DNA of 64,000 nucleotides from an uncultured Porphyromonadaceae bacterium (GCA_900538555.1 UPYI01000005.1:124001-188000), one strand, 5' to 3'. Counted from the stretch's first letter, positions 35,101-43,746 are shown. The notes: generated by a model not told the origin, from the letters alone. Made by a program: numbers and translations.

Positions 35101-35382
35101 AACTGGCAATATGTATCGGACCTGTATGTCGAGGACGGCGATTATTTCCGGATTACCAACATCACATTGGGATACGATTTCAAAAAGGGCTTCCGCAATC
35201 TGCCGTTGCAGAAACTGCGCGTGTATGTTTCGGGGCAGAACCTGTTCACGTTTACCCGCTATTCGGGTCTCGATCCCGAAGTTTCGGCTTACACCGGAGC
35301 GCAGTCGTGGGCGAGAGGTATAGATTTGGGTAACTATCCGGCAGCGTATTCGTTTCTGTTTGGCGTGAATATCCATTATTGA
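32128..35382 (+). CDS. SusC/RagA-family TonB-dependent outer-membrane transporter (glucan locus)
   Basis: 1084 residues. An unusually long N-terminal extension rich in Arg and Ser precedes a hydrophobic signal segment ('VAIRVALLLFGLAVCPAWVS', residues 40-59); starting at Met 38 would give a normal signal peptide. A carboxypeptidase-regulatory-like domain follows ('VVSGKVSSNGEPLTGATVRE'). The SusC signature is 'LEEVVAVGYGVQQKKLITGA', the plug runs to 'YGARAANGVILVTTKQAKKG', and the beta-barrel ends 'NYPAAYSFLFGVNIHY'. There is no STN domain, unlike the second SusC in this window. It imports oligosaccharides delivered by SusD. It leads a plus-strand operon with SusD, GH3 and an FAD enzyme, divergent from the GH16 operon. 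Confidence 0.95.
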   Translation: MDVNSMNKVDSNRVPEQRVSPKGSDGMPSVRRRLQTRMSVAIRVALLLFGLAVCPAWVSAQDVVSGKVSSNGEPLTGATVREKGTTHAAVTDIEGMYSLSVPADAILEVSYLGYKAQSVKVGGRKQVNFELEEDVNMLEEVVAVGYGVQQKKLITGATVQVKGDVLAQQNTVSPVSALQGFTPGVSIVKNNGKPGEGFKVLIRGAGTMHDSAPLCIIDGQTGDLNSLNPSDIESIDILKDAASAAIYGARAANGVILVTTKQAKKGKTSITYDGYAGFQNIRNNVKTTGARDYLMLMQEAGLVSEADLNTERIPMWNRIEDGTWDGTNWLDEMIRKDAPIHNHAVNINKGTDSSAFSLGFSYTSQKPTVAVPDDEVGSGFDRYTLRLNSEHTLIKYKNLDILKLGETMSFMYSDKKGLDQATGHTTWNDFRNAFKASPLFPAYDENGEFGDPVKINKDEFNPVAKMYYNSAMKQSKNYAFSGNFYLILEPIKNLKWRNNFGVRYSSWSYRGYVPAYDLNGSTEVKYRNAVTQQGGMGLGWQFESTLSYDYEWRSGHKLSALIGTTIERSGLGENFSGSNENVEFDDFFHAYLGNAKSIEKGRTSLSGSAWGKSGLVSFFARANYDYRNRYMATVTVRADGSSNFARGHRWGFFPSVSAGWNVTEEAFMEDAREVLNFLKIRASWGENGNNRLDAFRYLGTMALANSSNAAYYYFGDKSNSPFIGSFIEYNSNEDLTWETSRQTDVGFDMMLFGSRLGINFDYYHKKTVDWLVQTNALGIWGTPSGPWVNGGDILNQGVEVQLNWNDRVGDFQYGISANMGYNKNEVMRIANEDQYIEGSENILGSGTGRFYRAEVGMPLGYFYGYRHDGIFQNQAEIDAYVDPRTGLPIMPDAKPGDVRFRDLDHDGKITSEDREMIGDPNPDFNYGVNINLSYKGFDFSIGGYGVAGNQIVKSYRVNSVLNTSNYTTDMLGRWHGEGTSNFLPALNGTATNWQYVSDLYVEDGDYFRITNITLGYDFKKGFRNLPLQKLRVYVSGQNLFTFTRYSGLDPEVSAYTGAQSWARGIDLGNYPAAYSFLFGVNIHY

Positions 35383-35419
35383 TTGAACAATGCAGTAGCT
35401 ACATAAAAATAGTCAGATC

Positions 35420-37102
35420 ATGAAAAAGATAATTATATTGTTATTTGCGGCATTTTGTATGATGGGATGCGAGGACTTTCTCGATTCGAATCCTACCAAT
35501 CTGAAAACCAACAAGGATTACCCGGCTACGCAGGAGGATGCCGATCAGGTATTGACCGGTATCTATTCGATCTTGTCGCGTCCCGATCCTTTGCAAAGTT
35601 CGTTCCTCAGTTCGGAACTCCGTTCCGACAATATGCTGGGCGGCGGAGGTCCGACCGATATATCGACCAAAGCGATCGCGCAATGCCAGAAATGGAGTGA
35701 AAGCAGTTTCGCTACGGCTTGGCGTGCGAACTATATGGGAGTGTTCCGTGCGAATGTCTTTTTGGATGCGGTCGATCGGATCGCATGGAAAAGCGATGCC
35801 GACCGGAAACGTATGGAGGGTGAAGCCCGCTTCTTGCGTGCCCACTACTATTTCGACCTGTCGAGGATGTTCGGCGACGTTTGTCTGGTCACCTCGTCCG
35901 AGTCGGTGAATGTGCCGCGCTCGCCGGCGGCAGATACTTATGCCTTGATTGCTTCCGATCTGAAACTTGCTATCGAAGAGCTGCTGCCTGCCGAACGTTA
36001 CGATGCCGTCGAGTCGGGACGGGTAACCAAATGGGCTGCCGAAGCGTTGATGGCGCGTGTGTTCCTTTTCTATACCGGATATTACGGGAAAGAGTCGTTG
36101 CCTTTGCCCGATGGCGGTGAAGTGACGAAGGACGAAGTGGTCGCGTGGCTCGAAGAGTGTACGACGACGGCTGTCAGCGGGCACGATCTGGTAAGCGATT
36201 TCCGCAATCTGTGGCCCTACTCTTATGTACAGGATTACAAGTTCACCCAAGAGAACAATTTGAAATGGGAGGGCGACGGCAATAAGGAGACGGTCTTTGC
36301 CATTAAATATTCCAACCAGTTTGCCAACTGGGACTATCCGTTCCAGAAAAGCAACCAGATCTGTCTTTATCTCGGTTTGCGCGGACAGGATTACCTGCGT
36401 ACGTTCCCGTTCGGACAGGGTTGGGGATTCGGTACGGTGAATCCGAAAATCTGGGAAGAGTGGCCGGACGACGATTTGCGCAAGACGGGTTCGATATTCA
36501 ATGTAACCAATCGCAATGAAGTGCGTCTGTACACTTTTGGCGCCGATAACCACGTGGATGAAACTTCGTATGTACAGAAGAAATATATTCCGATCAATGT
36601 GTATGCCGACGGCACGCATACGGTGGTAAAAAATTACAGTCAGGAACTGTATGGCAATACGGTCGAGAATTACATGCTGAACAATACACAGGATCTGGTA
36701 TTGATCCGTTTCGCCGATGTGTTGCTGATGGCTGCCGAGCTGAATCTTTCTACCGGCAAGGCGCAGGCATACCTCGACCGGGTACGTTCGCGCGTGAATT
36801 TGCCTTCGGTTCCGGCTACGTTGGAAAATATCAAGGCTGAACGCCGTTTCGAACTGGCTTTCGAGGGCGTACGTTTCTACGACCTGTTGCGTTGGCACGA
36901 TGCCGACCGGGTGCTGAACGACAACCAAAAAGAGATAACGATCTACCGCAGCCGCACGGAGACGGTGACCAAGACGATCACTTATCGTCCCGAAACGAAC
37001 GGATTCTTGCAGATACCCCTGTCGGAAATGGAACTTTCGAAAGGCGTGCTGACCGCTAATCCGGGCTGGGGTTCGGAATCGGCTTATCAGGATATTTATT
37101 GA
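35420..37102 (+). CDS. SusD/RagB-family glycan-binding lipoprotein (glucan locus)
   Basis: 560 residues. A lipoprotein signal ends at Cys17 ('FAAFCMMGCEDFLDSNP'). The N-terminal SusD-like domain has 'YPATQEDADQVLTGIYSILS' and 'EARFLRAHYYFDLSRMFGDV'. The SusD/RagB C-terminal domain has 'TQDLVLIRFADVLLMAAELN' and 'IKAERRFELAFEGVRFYDLL'. It ends 'NPGWGSESAYQDIY'. It forms the lid over SusC and binds the polysaccharide. It begins 37 bp after susC; the following GH3 start codon lies 8 bp after its stop. Confidence 0.95.
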   Translation: MKKIIILLFAAFCMMGCEDFLDSNPTNLKTNKDYPATQEDADQVLTGIYSILSRPDPLQSSFLSSELRSDNMLGGGGPTDISTKAIAQCQKWSESSFATAWRANYMGVFRANVFLDAVDRIAWKSDADRKRMEGEARFLRAHYYFDLSRMFGDVCLVTSSESVNVPRSPAADTYALIASDLKLAIEELLPAERYDAVESGRVTKWAAEALMARVFLFYTGYYGKESLPLPDGGEVTKDEVVAWLEECTTTAVSGHDLVSDFRNLWPYSYVQDYKFTQENNLKWEGDGNKETVFAIKYSNQFANWDYPFQKSNQICLYLGLRGQDYLRTFPFGQGWGFGTVNPKIWEEWPDDDLRKTGSIFNVTNRNEVRLYTFGADNHVDETSYVQKKYIPINVYADGTHTVVKNYSQELYGNTVENYMLNNTQDLVLIRFADVLLMAAELNLSTGKAQAYLDRVRSRVNLPSVPATLENIKAERRFELAFEGVRFYDLLRWHDADRVLNDNQKEITIYRSRTETVTKTITYRPETNGFLQIPLSEMELSKGVLTANPGWGSESAYQDIY

Positions 37103-37110
37103 ATCGAGTT

Positions 37111-39309
37111 ATGAAGAGAATATATTCAGTTATTGCTCTTTGGATCGGCTGTTGCTGGGGCGGCATGGCACAGACCCCGGTCTATTTGGACGAAACCAAG
37201 CCGGTGGACGAACGGATTGAAGATGCTTTGTCGCGGATGACGTTGGAGGAGAAAATCGCCATGTGCCATGCGCAGTCCAAGTTCAGTACGCCGGGATGCC
37301 CGCGTCTGGGTATTCCCGAAATCTGGATGAGCGACGGTCCGCACGGCGTGCGGATGGAGCATGTCTGGGACGATTGGGTGCATGCCGACTGGACCAACGA
37401 CTCGTGTACGGCATACCCGGCGTTGAGCTGTCTGGCGGCTACGTTCAATCCCGAACTGGCTTACCGCTACGGATATGCGTTGGGCGAAGAAGCCCGCTTC
37501 CGCAAGAAAGATATTATTCTGGGTCCCGGTGTCAATATCTACCGTACACCGTTGAGCGGCAGAAATTTCGAATATATGGGCGAAGACCCGTATCTGTCGT
37601 CGGTCATGGTTGTGCCGTATATACGGGGCGTGCAGCAGAACGGCGTAGCTGCCTGTGTGAAACATTTTGCATTGAACAATCAGGAGAAATGGCGCGATAC
37701 GATCGATGTCGTCGTGAGCGAGCGGGCGTTGAACGAAATTTATCTCCCGGCTTTCAAGGCGGCTGTCACGGAAGGCGGCGTATGGGCGGTCATGGGGTCG
37801 TACAACAAATACAAGGGGACATACTGTTCGCACAACGATACGTTGATAAACCGCATTCTGAAAGGTGAATGGGGCTTCGACGGGGTGATGCTGACCGACT
37901 GGGGTTCGGCACACAATACGGACGAGGCTGCCCGTTACGGTCTCGATTTGGAAATGGGTACGTGGACGAACGGACTGACGTGGGGGCTTAGCTCCGCCTA
38001 CGACCAGTATTATCTGGCGCAACCGTTCCTGCGTAAGATCCGGAACGGGGAGCTTCCGGAGTCGTTGCTCGACGATAAGATACGGCGCATTCTGCGCCTC
38101 TGCTACCGGACGAATATGGACCGCAACCGCCCCTATGGGCGTAAACTGGCGGAGGAGCATACGGCGGTAGCCCGGCAGGTGGCGGAGGAGGGTATCGTGT
38201 TGTTGAAGAACAAAAACGATTTCTTCCCGATACGTCCGGACCGTTACCGGAAAATTGCCGTTATCGGCGAGAATGCCGTGAAGCGTCTTACGCAGGGTGG
38301 CGGCTCGTCGGAGTTGAAAGCGCGTAATGAGGTTTCTCCGTTGCAGGGGCTTATCGAAGTGTACGGTGCCGACCGGATCGTTTACAGCATGGGGTATGCT
38401 TCGGGTGCACCCGATTACAACCGGGCTTTGCCTTCGGGATACGATGCCGATTCGTTGGTGCGGTGTGCGGTGGCGGCTGCGAAAGATGCCGATGCGGTGC
38501 TCTTCTTCGGCGGCTTGAACAAAAACTTCCGTCAGGATTGCGAAGGCGACGACCGGGAAAGTATGGAATTGCCATTCGGGCAAGATGAATTGCTCGACAA
38601 GATATTGAAAGTGAATAAGAATGTAGGCGTGGTGATCGTCAGCGGCAATGCCGTGTCGATGCCGTGGCTCGACCGGGTGAATGGAGTGATGCAGTCGTGG
38701 TATCTCGGCTCGGAAGCGGGTCATGCTACCGCGGCAGTGATTTGCGGCGAGGTGAATCCGTCGGGCAAACTGCCTTTCTCGATTCCCCGCCGGTTGGAGG
38801 ATAACGGTGCGCACCATTTCGGTGAGATGTCGTACCCCGGCGACGGTACTACGGTCGTTTATCGCGATGACATACTGGTGGGCTACCGTTGGCACGATAC
38901 CCGTAAGATCCCGGCTCTTTTCCCGTTCGGGCACGGGTTGTCCTATACCCGTTTCGACTACGGGAAAGTCTGCACCGACAAACGGGTGTATGCCGTTTCC
39001 GACACGGTGAGAATCCGTTTCGAACTGGCGAATACCGGAGCGATGGACGGTGCGGAGACCGTGCAGGTGTATGTCGGTCAGAAATCGCCGTCGGAAGAAC
39101 GTCCCGTCAAAGAACTGAAAGCATTTAAGAAAGTATTCTTGAAAAAAGGAGAGCGGAAAAACGTGACACTGGAAATTCCGGTCGCTGCATTTGCTTTCTA
39201 TCACGATGACCTGCCCGGCTGGACGGTGGAGGCGGACAAATACCGGATCGCCGTTGCCTCTTCTTCGCGCGATATCCGGCGTACGACAGAGGTGGAAGTG
39301 ACGAAATAA
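37111..39309 (+). CDS. GH3 beta-glucosidase-type glycoside hydrolase (glucan locus)
   Basis: 732 residues from ATG 37111. The signal peptide is 'MKRIYSVIALWIGCCWGGMA'. The GH3 TIM-barrel starts 'RIEDALSRMTLEEKIAMCHA' and contains 'VKHFALNN'. The nucleophile is D263 in 'GVMLTDWGSAHN'. The GH3 C-terminal domain has 'EGIVLLKNKNDFFPI' and 'TQGGGSSELKAR'. A fibronectin type III-like domain closes the protein ('DGAETVQVYVGQKSPSEERP'). It probably releases glucose from beta-linked oligosaccharides made by the GH16 enzymes. An upstream in-frame TTG (37099) would overlap susD by 4 bp but breaks the signal peptide. It is a paralogue of the GH3 at 51897-54110. Confidence 0.93.
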   Translation: MKRIYSVIALWIGCCWGGMAQTPVYLDETKPVDERIEDALSRMTLEEKIAMCHAQSKFSTPGCPRLGIPEIWMSDGPHGVRMEHVWDDWVHADWTNDSCTAYPALSCLAATFNPELAYRYGYALGEEARFRKKDIILGPGVNIYRTPLSGRNFEYMGEDPYLSSVMVVPYIRGVQQNGVAACVKHFALNNQEKWRDTIDVVVSERALNEIYLPAFKAAVTEGGVWAVMGSYNKYKGTYCSHNDTLINRILKGEWGFDGVMLTDWGSAHNTDEAARYGLDLEMGTWTNGLTWGLSSAYDQYYLAQPFLRKIRNGELPESLLDDKIRRILRLCYRTNMDRNRPYGRKLAEEHTAVARQVAEEGIVLLKNKNDFFPIRPDRYRKIAVIGENAVKRLTQGGGSSELKARNEVSPLQGLIEVYGADRIVYSMGYASGAPDYNRALPSGYDADSLVRCAVAAAKDADAVLFFGGLNKNFRQDCEGDDRESMELPFGQDELLDKILKVNKNVGVVIVSGNAVSMPWLDRVNGVMQSWYLGSEAGHATAAVICGEVNPSGKLPFSIPRRLEDNGAHHFGEMSYPGDGTTVVYRDDILVGYRWHDTRKIPALFPFGHGLSYTRFDYGKVCTDKRVYAVSDTVRIRFELANTGAMDGAETVQVYVGQKSPSEERPVKELKAFKKVFLKKGERKNVTLEIPVAAFAFYHDDLPGWTVEADKYRIAVASSSRDIRRTTEVEVTK

Positions 39310-39343
39310 ACGAATATAAATATAATAAGGTATAAAGAAATTC

Positions 39344-41347
39344 ATGAAACGTTTGAAACTCATCCCGGCGATGCTCTCGCTGATTCTTCTTGCCGGTTGC
39401 CGGCAGAGTGTCGAGTCGGTGGATATTTGTATCTATGGCGGTACATCTGCCGGTGTGATCGCTGCGTACACTGCGGCGATGGACGGAAAGAAAGTGATAT
39501 TGGTGGAACCGGGACGGCACGTGGGTGGCATGACCTCGGGCGGACTGGGTTATACCGATATCGGAAACAAATTCGTAGTGACCGGCTTGGCACGCGATTT
39601 CTACCGTCGGGTGGGAGCGCATTACGGCAAGTTCGAACAGTGGATATTCGAACCGTCGGTGGCGGAAAAGATATTCCGGCAATATATCGAATGTGCCGGG
39701 GTGGAGGTGCTTTATTCGCACCGGCTGTGCGATGTGAAGAAAGACGGCTGCCGCATTACGGAAATTGTCGTGGAAAATTCGGACTCCCCTTCGACGATTA
39801 CCAACCGACGGATCGAAGCGAAAATGTTTATCGATTGCTCGTACGAGGGCGACCTTCTGGCACGAGCCGGAGCGGCTTATATGGTGGGACGCGAGGATAA
39901 CTCGGTGTATGGGGAGACGTACAACGGGGTGCAGGTGATGCGCGGGCATCAGTTCTGGGATCCGATCGACCCGTATGTCGTGCCGGGGGATTCGACAAGC
40001 GGACTTATCTGGGGAGTCAGCGGCAATCCGTTGAAACCTGCCGGGTCGGGCGATAAAAAGATACAGGCTTATAATTTCCGGGTTTGTCTTACCGACGATC
40101 CCGATAATCGGATTCCGATTACGAAACCGGATAATTACGATCCTGCCCGCTATGAACTGGTGCTCCGGCTGCACGACGTGTCGCCGCGCAAATCGGTGTA
40201 CGATTACTTCATTTGGAGCCGTATGCCCAATTCCAAAACCGATATTAATAACGGCGGCGGTATCTCTACCGATATGATCGGGATGAACTGGGAATACCCC
40301 GAAGCGGATTATGCCCGTCGTGCGGAGATCTGGAAAGCGCACGAGGATTATACGAAGGGGCTGTTTTATTTCTTGGGACACGACGAACGTGTGCCGGAGT
40401 TCATGCGTTCCGAAATGTTGAAATGGGGCTATCCGAAAGATGAATATACCGACAACGGACATTGGAGCCACCAGCTGTACGTGAGAGAGGCACGCCGGAT
40501 GATCGGCGAGTTGGTCATGACCGAGCACCATTGTACGGGCAGGACGACGGTCGATGATGTGATTGGCTGGGCTGCCTATACGATGGACTCTCATAACTGC
40601 GACCGTATCGTGATCGACGGCGATGTGAAAAACGAAGGGAATGTGGAGGTCGGCGGTTTTCCGCCCTATCCGATTTCGTATCGTGCCATTACGCCGCGCC
40701 GCCGCGAGGTGTCGAACCTGCTGGTGCCGGTCTGCCTGTCTGCTTCGCATATCGCCTACGGTTCTATCCGTATGGAGCCGGTGTTCATGGTGTTGGCACA
40801 ATCGGCGGCGGTAGCAGCCTGTCTGGCGATCGACAGCAATGTGCCGGTGCAGGATGTGGATATGTTGCGGCTGCGTGAGATTCTGACGGCGAATCCGTTG
40901 GCAGATGGCAGTGTGCCGGAGATATTGGTGGATAACGACGATCCCGACCGGGTCGCGCTGAACGGCGATTGGAGTTTCAACTACGATACGTTCCGGGGTT
41001 ACGGTCTGAATTTCTTTGTGGACGATACGAAAGGCAAGGTGCGCAAGTCGGTAAGATACACACCTGCGTTGCCTACGCCGGGCGAATACGATATTTATAC
41101 CTTCTTCCCGCACCTGAAAGAGGGCTCGACCGTTACCGCCGTCTCCGTATTCGACGGGAATGCCGTGTCGGAAAAACGGTTGCACAAGGACGAAATAGAG
41201 GTCGTGGGACAAACTGGCGGAGAATGGGTGCATATCGGACGCTATTCGCTGCCGCAAGGCAAAGAGGCTTATGTCGAAATATCGAATGCCGGTGCGGACA
41301 ATGTAGTGGCTGCCGATGCCGTGTTGTTCCTGCCTGTGAAAAAATAG
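39344..41347 (+). CDS. FAD-dependent oxidoreductase lipoprotein with golvesin-like C-terminal domain
   Basis: 667 residues. A lipoprotein signal ends at 'LILLAGC' (Cys19). The FAD_oxidored fold shows the dinucleotide motif 'DICIYGGTSAGVIAAYTAAM' and 'LVEPGRHVGGMTSGGLGYTD'. Further conserved segments are 'FIDCSYEGDLLARAGAAYMV' and 'SASHIAYGSIRMEPVFMVLA'. The last 130 residues ('FFVDDTKGKVRKSVRYTPAL' ... 'GADNVVAADAVLFLPVKK') match the golvesin/xanthan-lyase C-terminal domain. Relatives are often labelled 'xanthan lyase' without evidence. Placement as the last gene of a SusC/SusD/GH3 operon suggests action on a sugar or a linked group at the cell surface; substrate unknown. Confidence 0.85.
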   Translation: MKRLKLIPAMLSLILLAGCRQSVESVDICIYGGTSAGVIAAYTAAMDGKKVILVEPGRHVGGMTSGGLGYTDIGNKFVVTGLARDFYRRVGAHYGKFEQWIFEPSVAEKIFRQYIECAGVEVLYSHRLCDVKKDGCRITEIVVENSDSPSTITNRRIEAKMFIDCSYEGDLLARAGAAYMVGREDNSVYGETYNGVQVMRGHQFWDPIDPYVVPGDSTSGLIWGVSGNPLKPAGSGDKKIQAYNFRVCLTDDPDNRIPITKPDNYDPARYELVLRLHDVSPRKSVYDYFIWSRMPNSKTDINNGGGISTDMIGMNWEYPEADYARRAEIWKAHEDYTKGLFYFLGHDERVPEFMRSEMLKWGYPKDEYTDNGHWSHQLYVREARRMIGELVMTEHHCTGRTTVDDVIGWAAYTMDSHNCDRIVIDGDVKNEGNVEVGGFPPYPISYRAITPRRREVSNLLVPVCLSASHIAYGSIRMEPVFMVLAQSAAVAACLAIDSNVPVQDVDMLRLREILTANPLADGSVPEILVDNDDPDRVALNGDWSFNYDTFRGYGLNFFVDDTKGKVRKSVRYTPALPTPGEYDIYTFFPHLKEGSTVTAVSVFDGNAVSEKRLHKDEIEVVGQTGGEWVHIGRYSLPQGKEAYVEISNAGADNVVAADAVLFLPVKK

Positions 41348-41370
41348 GGGTTTAGATTGTAAGGTTAGTG

Positions 41371-41413
41371 ACAGGGGGTATGCCGAAGTGTAAGTTTTCG
41401 ACATACCCCCTGT
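41371..41413 (+). terminator. Hairpin ending the SusC-SusD-GH3-FAD operon
   Basis: ACAGGGGGTATGCCGAA (41371-41387) pairs with TTCGACATACCCCCTGT (41397-41413) with one mismatch. It is 23 bp after the stop. Related in sequence to the hairpins at 20242-20286 and 25416-25450. Confidence 0.75.
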
Positions 41414-41534
41414 TCGGTACAACAGATTGATTAAGGTGTCGTGAGGATGACAGGCGTTTGCTTGCGTAGACGACTTGACCCGGATTCCGGTGACGATGTA
41501 TCGGGACCGGACATTCGGCACACGGTCCTGTCTG

Positions 41535-42191
41535 CTATGGTTTTAGATCGAAAAAATAGAGCTTGTCCGGATAGTTGATGTTGTTTACATATACCTGCAA
41601 TACCTTATAGTCGTTCCGTCGGGCAAACTCGATATTGAACGACGAGTAGACGGTAGACCAATAACCCTCCGGATCGTTCCGCCGGTCGTGTCTCAACTCC
41701 ACTTTCAGGGTGTCGCTTTCGTCCAACCGGTTCCGGTCGGCGACCAACAGCATGCGGTGCGGTCCGCAGAGGTATTCGATCTGGTAACGGAAATTGAGGA
41801 AGTCGCCTGTTTTCCAAACGCTTTGCAGCCGTACTTCATCGTCGGCGAGCAGGTCCATCCGGCTTGTGCCTTGCAGGGTGTCGAAGTGGATCGGCGCGAT
41901 GCCCCGTACCGTAACGGGTATCTCCATTCCCGAAACCGTTGTCGAAGGCTCGTAGTATAGCGCGACCCGCTCTCCCTGTATGACCTGTGCCGAATATTCG
42001 GGAACGGGAACCAATGTGTATTCCCTGTTGTCGGTCTGCGGACGTTTGAAGTGCAGCGTGCCGTCGATATAGTCGCAGGTGACGAGGTCGAGCCGGAGAT
42101 CGCCGTACCGGTCTTTTTCGTCCTCACAGGCGGAGAAACCCGCTGCAACCAGCAATAATGCGATACGTAGGATGTGCGACAGAGGTTTCAT
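41535..42191 (-). CDS. NigD-like lipoprotein
   Basis: 218 residues. A lipoprotein signal ends 'LLVAAGFSAC' (Cys22). The mature protein begins 'EDEKDRYGDLRLDLVTCDYI' and shows the two-domain NigD-like layout: an OB-like N-terminal half ('YTLVPVPEYSAQVIQGERVA') and a beta-sandwich C-terminal half ('EYLCGPHRMLLVADR' to 'VYVNNINYPDKLYFFDLKP'). NigD was named from a nigrescin bacteriocin locus, but the function of the family is unclear. Its ATG overlaps the stop of the LolD-like gene as ATGA, so translation is probably coupled. Confidence 0.7.
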   Translation of the reverse strand: MKPLSHILRIALLLVAAGFSACEDEKDRYGDLRLDLVTCDYIDGTLHFKRPQTDNREYTLVPVPEYSAQVIQGERVALYYEPSTTVSGMEIPVTVRGIAPIHFDTLQGTSRMDLLADDEVRLQSVWKTGDFLNFRYQIEYLCGPHRMLLVADRNRLDESDTLKVELRHDRRNDPEGYWSTVYSSFNIEFARRNDYKVLQVYVNNINYPDKLYFFDLKP

Positions 42192-42868
42192 AGCTGTGCC
42201 GTGTTGTTTTGCGAGGTGGCGAATACTTCGCCGTCGCGCAGGTGAATGACCCGATCGGTCGTTTCAGCCAGCGATTCGTCGTGGGTGACGATGACGAACG
42301 TCTGGTTGAATTCGCGGCGCAGGTCGAAAAACAGGTTGTGCAGTTCGGCTTTGTTCTGCGAATCGAGGCTGCCCGACGGTTCGTCGGCAAGGATCACCGA
42401 GGGGCGGTTGATCAATGCACGTGCTACCGCAACCCGTTGCTTTTCGCCTCCGGAGAGTTGCGCCGGTTTGTGTTGCATGCGTTGGCTCAATCCTAAATAG
42501 TCGAGAACCTCTTTGGCACGATGCTCTGCCGCAACGGCTTTTTCCCCGCCGATGAGGGCAGGAATGCAGACATTTTCGAGGGCGGTAAATTCGGGCAGCA
42601 ACTGGTGGAATTGGAATACGAATCCGATGTTCCGGTTCCGGAACTCCGCCATATCGCGGTCGGGCAGGTTGTCTATCCGCTTCCCGTCGAACCGTATTTC
42701 ACCGCTGTCGGGACGTTCGAGAGTGCCGATGATTTGGAGCAGGGTCGTTTTTCCCGCGCCGCTCGGTCCGACGATTGCGGCGATTTCGCCATCGTGTATT
42801 ACGGCATCGATACCTTTCAATACCTCTAACGAGCCGAAATGTTTGTGTATGTCTTTTATCTCTATCAT
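42188..42868 (-). CDS. ABC transporter ATP-binding protein, LolD-like
   Basis: 226 residues. The Walker A is 'GPSGAGKTT' (about 35-43), the Q-loop is 'FVFQFHQLLPEF', the signature is 'LSGGEKQRVAVARAL', the Walker B is 'VILADEPSGSLDS' and the H-loop is 'FVIVTHDESLAE'. The closest families are LolD and MacB/FtsE-type ATPases, which drive lipoprotein release or related envelope export. The permease (LolC/E-type) is not adjacent, so the partner must be elsewhere. The start at 42868 ('MIEIKDIHKHFG') overlaps the tcdA stop as ATGA; longer in-frame starts run into tcdA. Confidence 0.9.
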   Translation of the reverse strand: MIEIKDIHKHFGSLEVLKGIDAVIHDGEIAAIVGPSGAGKTTLLQIIGTLERPDSGEIRFDGKRIDNLPDRDMAEFRNRNIGFVFQFHQLLPEFTALENVCIPALIGGEKAVAAEHRAKEVLDYLGLSQRMQHKPAQLSGGEKQRVAVARALINRPSVILADEPSGSLDSQNKAELHNLFFDLRREFNQTFVIVTHDESLAETTDRVIHLRDGEVFATSQNNTAQL

Positions 42869-43584
42869 AGATCGGTAAGTTTGCGAATGACGTGCGATGC
42901 CAGATAACAACCGAACAGGGCGGGAAGATAGGAAACCGTGCCTACGGTCGATTTTTTATTCCGTTCGTTCTCCGTTGCCACGACGGCATTCCGGTCGGGC
43001 TGCTCGGTAGAGAACACAACTTTCAACCCTTTGGAAAATCCGTTTGCGCGGAGCTGATGACGTACGGCACGGGCAAGTCCGCAGTGGCGGGTCTCCGCAA
43101 TGTCGGCAATGCGTATTTGTGCCGGATCTACCCGTCCGCCTGCTCCCATCGACGAAACGACCCGGATTTTGTGCCGGAGGCAATAGGTGAGCAAAGCCGT
43201 TTTGGGAGCTACCGTGTCGATGGCATCGACTACGAAATCGAATGTCTCGTCGGCGAACAGCTCGGCAACCCGTTCGGCTTCGAGGTACTCTTGCCGGGCG
43301 GTGATGTTCAGCCGGGGCGAGATGTCGCGCAACCGTTCTGCCAATACCTCCGTTTTGGCTTTCCCGACTGTGCTGTGCAGGGCGATCAACTGCCGGTTGA
43401 TGTTCGACGGGGTGACGGTATCGCTGTCGATGATCGTCAGATTGCCTACGCCTGCCCGTACTAACATCTCGGCGGCGTATGCGCCTACACCACCCACGCC
43501 CACTACCAGCAGGTTTGCCCGGTGTAGCCGTTCCAGATTCTCTTCGCCGAGCAGAAGCCCGGTTCTCGATTGCCACTCTTCCAT
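42865..43584 (-). CDS. tcdA: tRNA threonylcarbamoyladenosine dehydratase TcdA (ThiF/E1 family)
   Basis: 239 residues. The N-terminus 'WQSRTGLLLGEENLERLHRA' is followed by the ATP-binding motif 'LLVVGVGGVGAYAAEMLVRA', then 'IIDSDTVTPSNINRQLIALH' and 'VVDAIDTVAPKTALLTYC'. The later segment 'SSMGAGGRVDPAQIRIADIA' is typical of TcdA/CsdL, and 'GTVSYLPALFGCYLASHVIR' ends the fold. TcdA cyclises t6A at position 37 of tRNAs reading ANN codons. It is the first gene of an overlapping three-gene unit with the LolD-like ATPase and NigD-like lipoprotein. Confidence 0.9.
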   Translation of the reverse strand: MEEWQSRTGLLLGEENLERLHRANLLVVGVGGVGAYAAEMLVRAGVGNLTIIDSDTVTPSNINRQLIALHSTVGKAKTEVLAERLRDISPRLNITARQEYLEAERVAELFADETFDFVVDAIDTVAPKTALLTYCLRHKIRVVSSMGAGGRVDPAQIRIADIAETRHCGLARAVRHQLRANGFSKGLKVVFSTEQPDRNAVVATENERNKKSTVGTVSYLPALFGCYLASHVIRKLTDL

Positions 43585-43711
43585 TTTGTTCTCTTTTCGA
43601 GAGACGAAGATAGTGTTTTTTATCGAGTTGCGAAACGTGGTGTCGTGGAATGATAAACAGATTGTTTGAAAAAATAGATTTAATTAAGAACGGAATATTT
43701 TTTCAAACGTG

Positions 43712-43719
43712 TATATTTG
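43712..43719 (+). promoter_or_regulatory. -7 promoter element of the Cys-rich protein gene
   Basis: TATATTTG fits TAnnTTTG; the leader to ATG 43747 would be about 20 nt. No TTG at the standard spacing. Confidence 0.5.
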
Positions 43720-43746
43720 TCGGGAGAATATTTAATTTTAATCGGA

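Noticed and set aside
37126..41521. Two frames of about 745 and 798 codons on the minus strand opposite the GH3 and FAD-enzyme genes
   Set aside because: Reverse-frame shadows of genes with catalytic motifs; no promoter or signal peptide.
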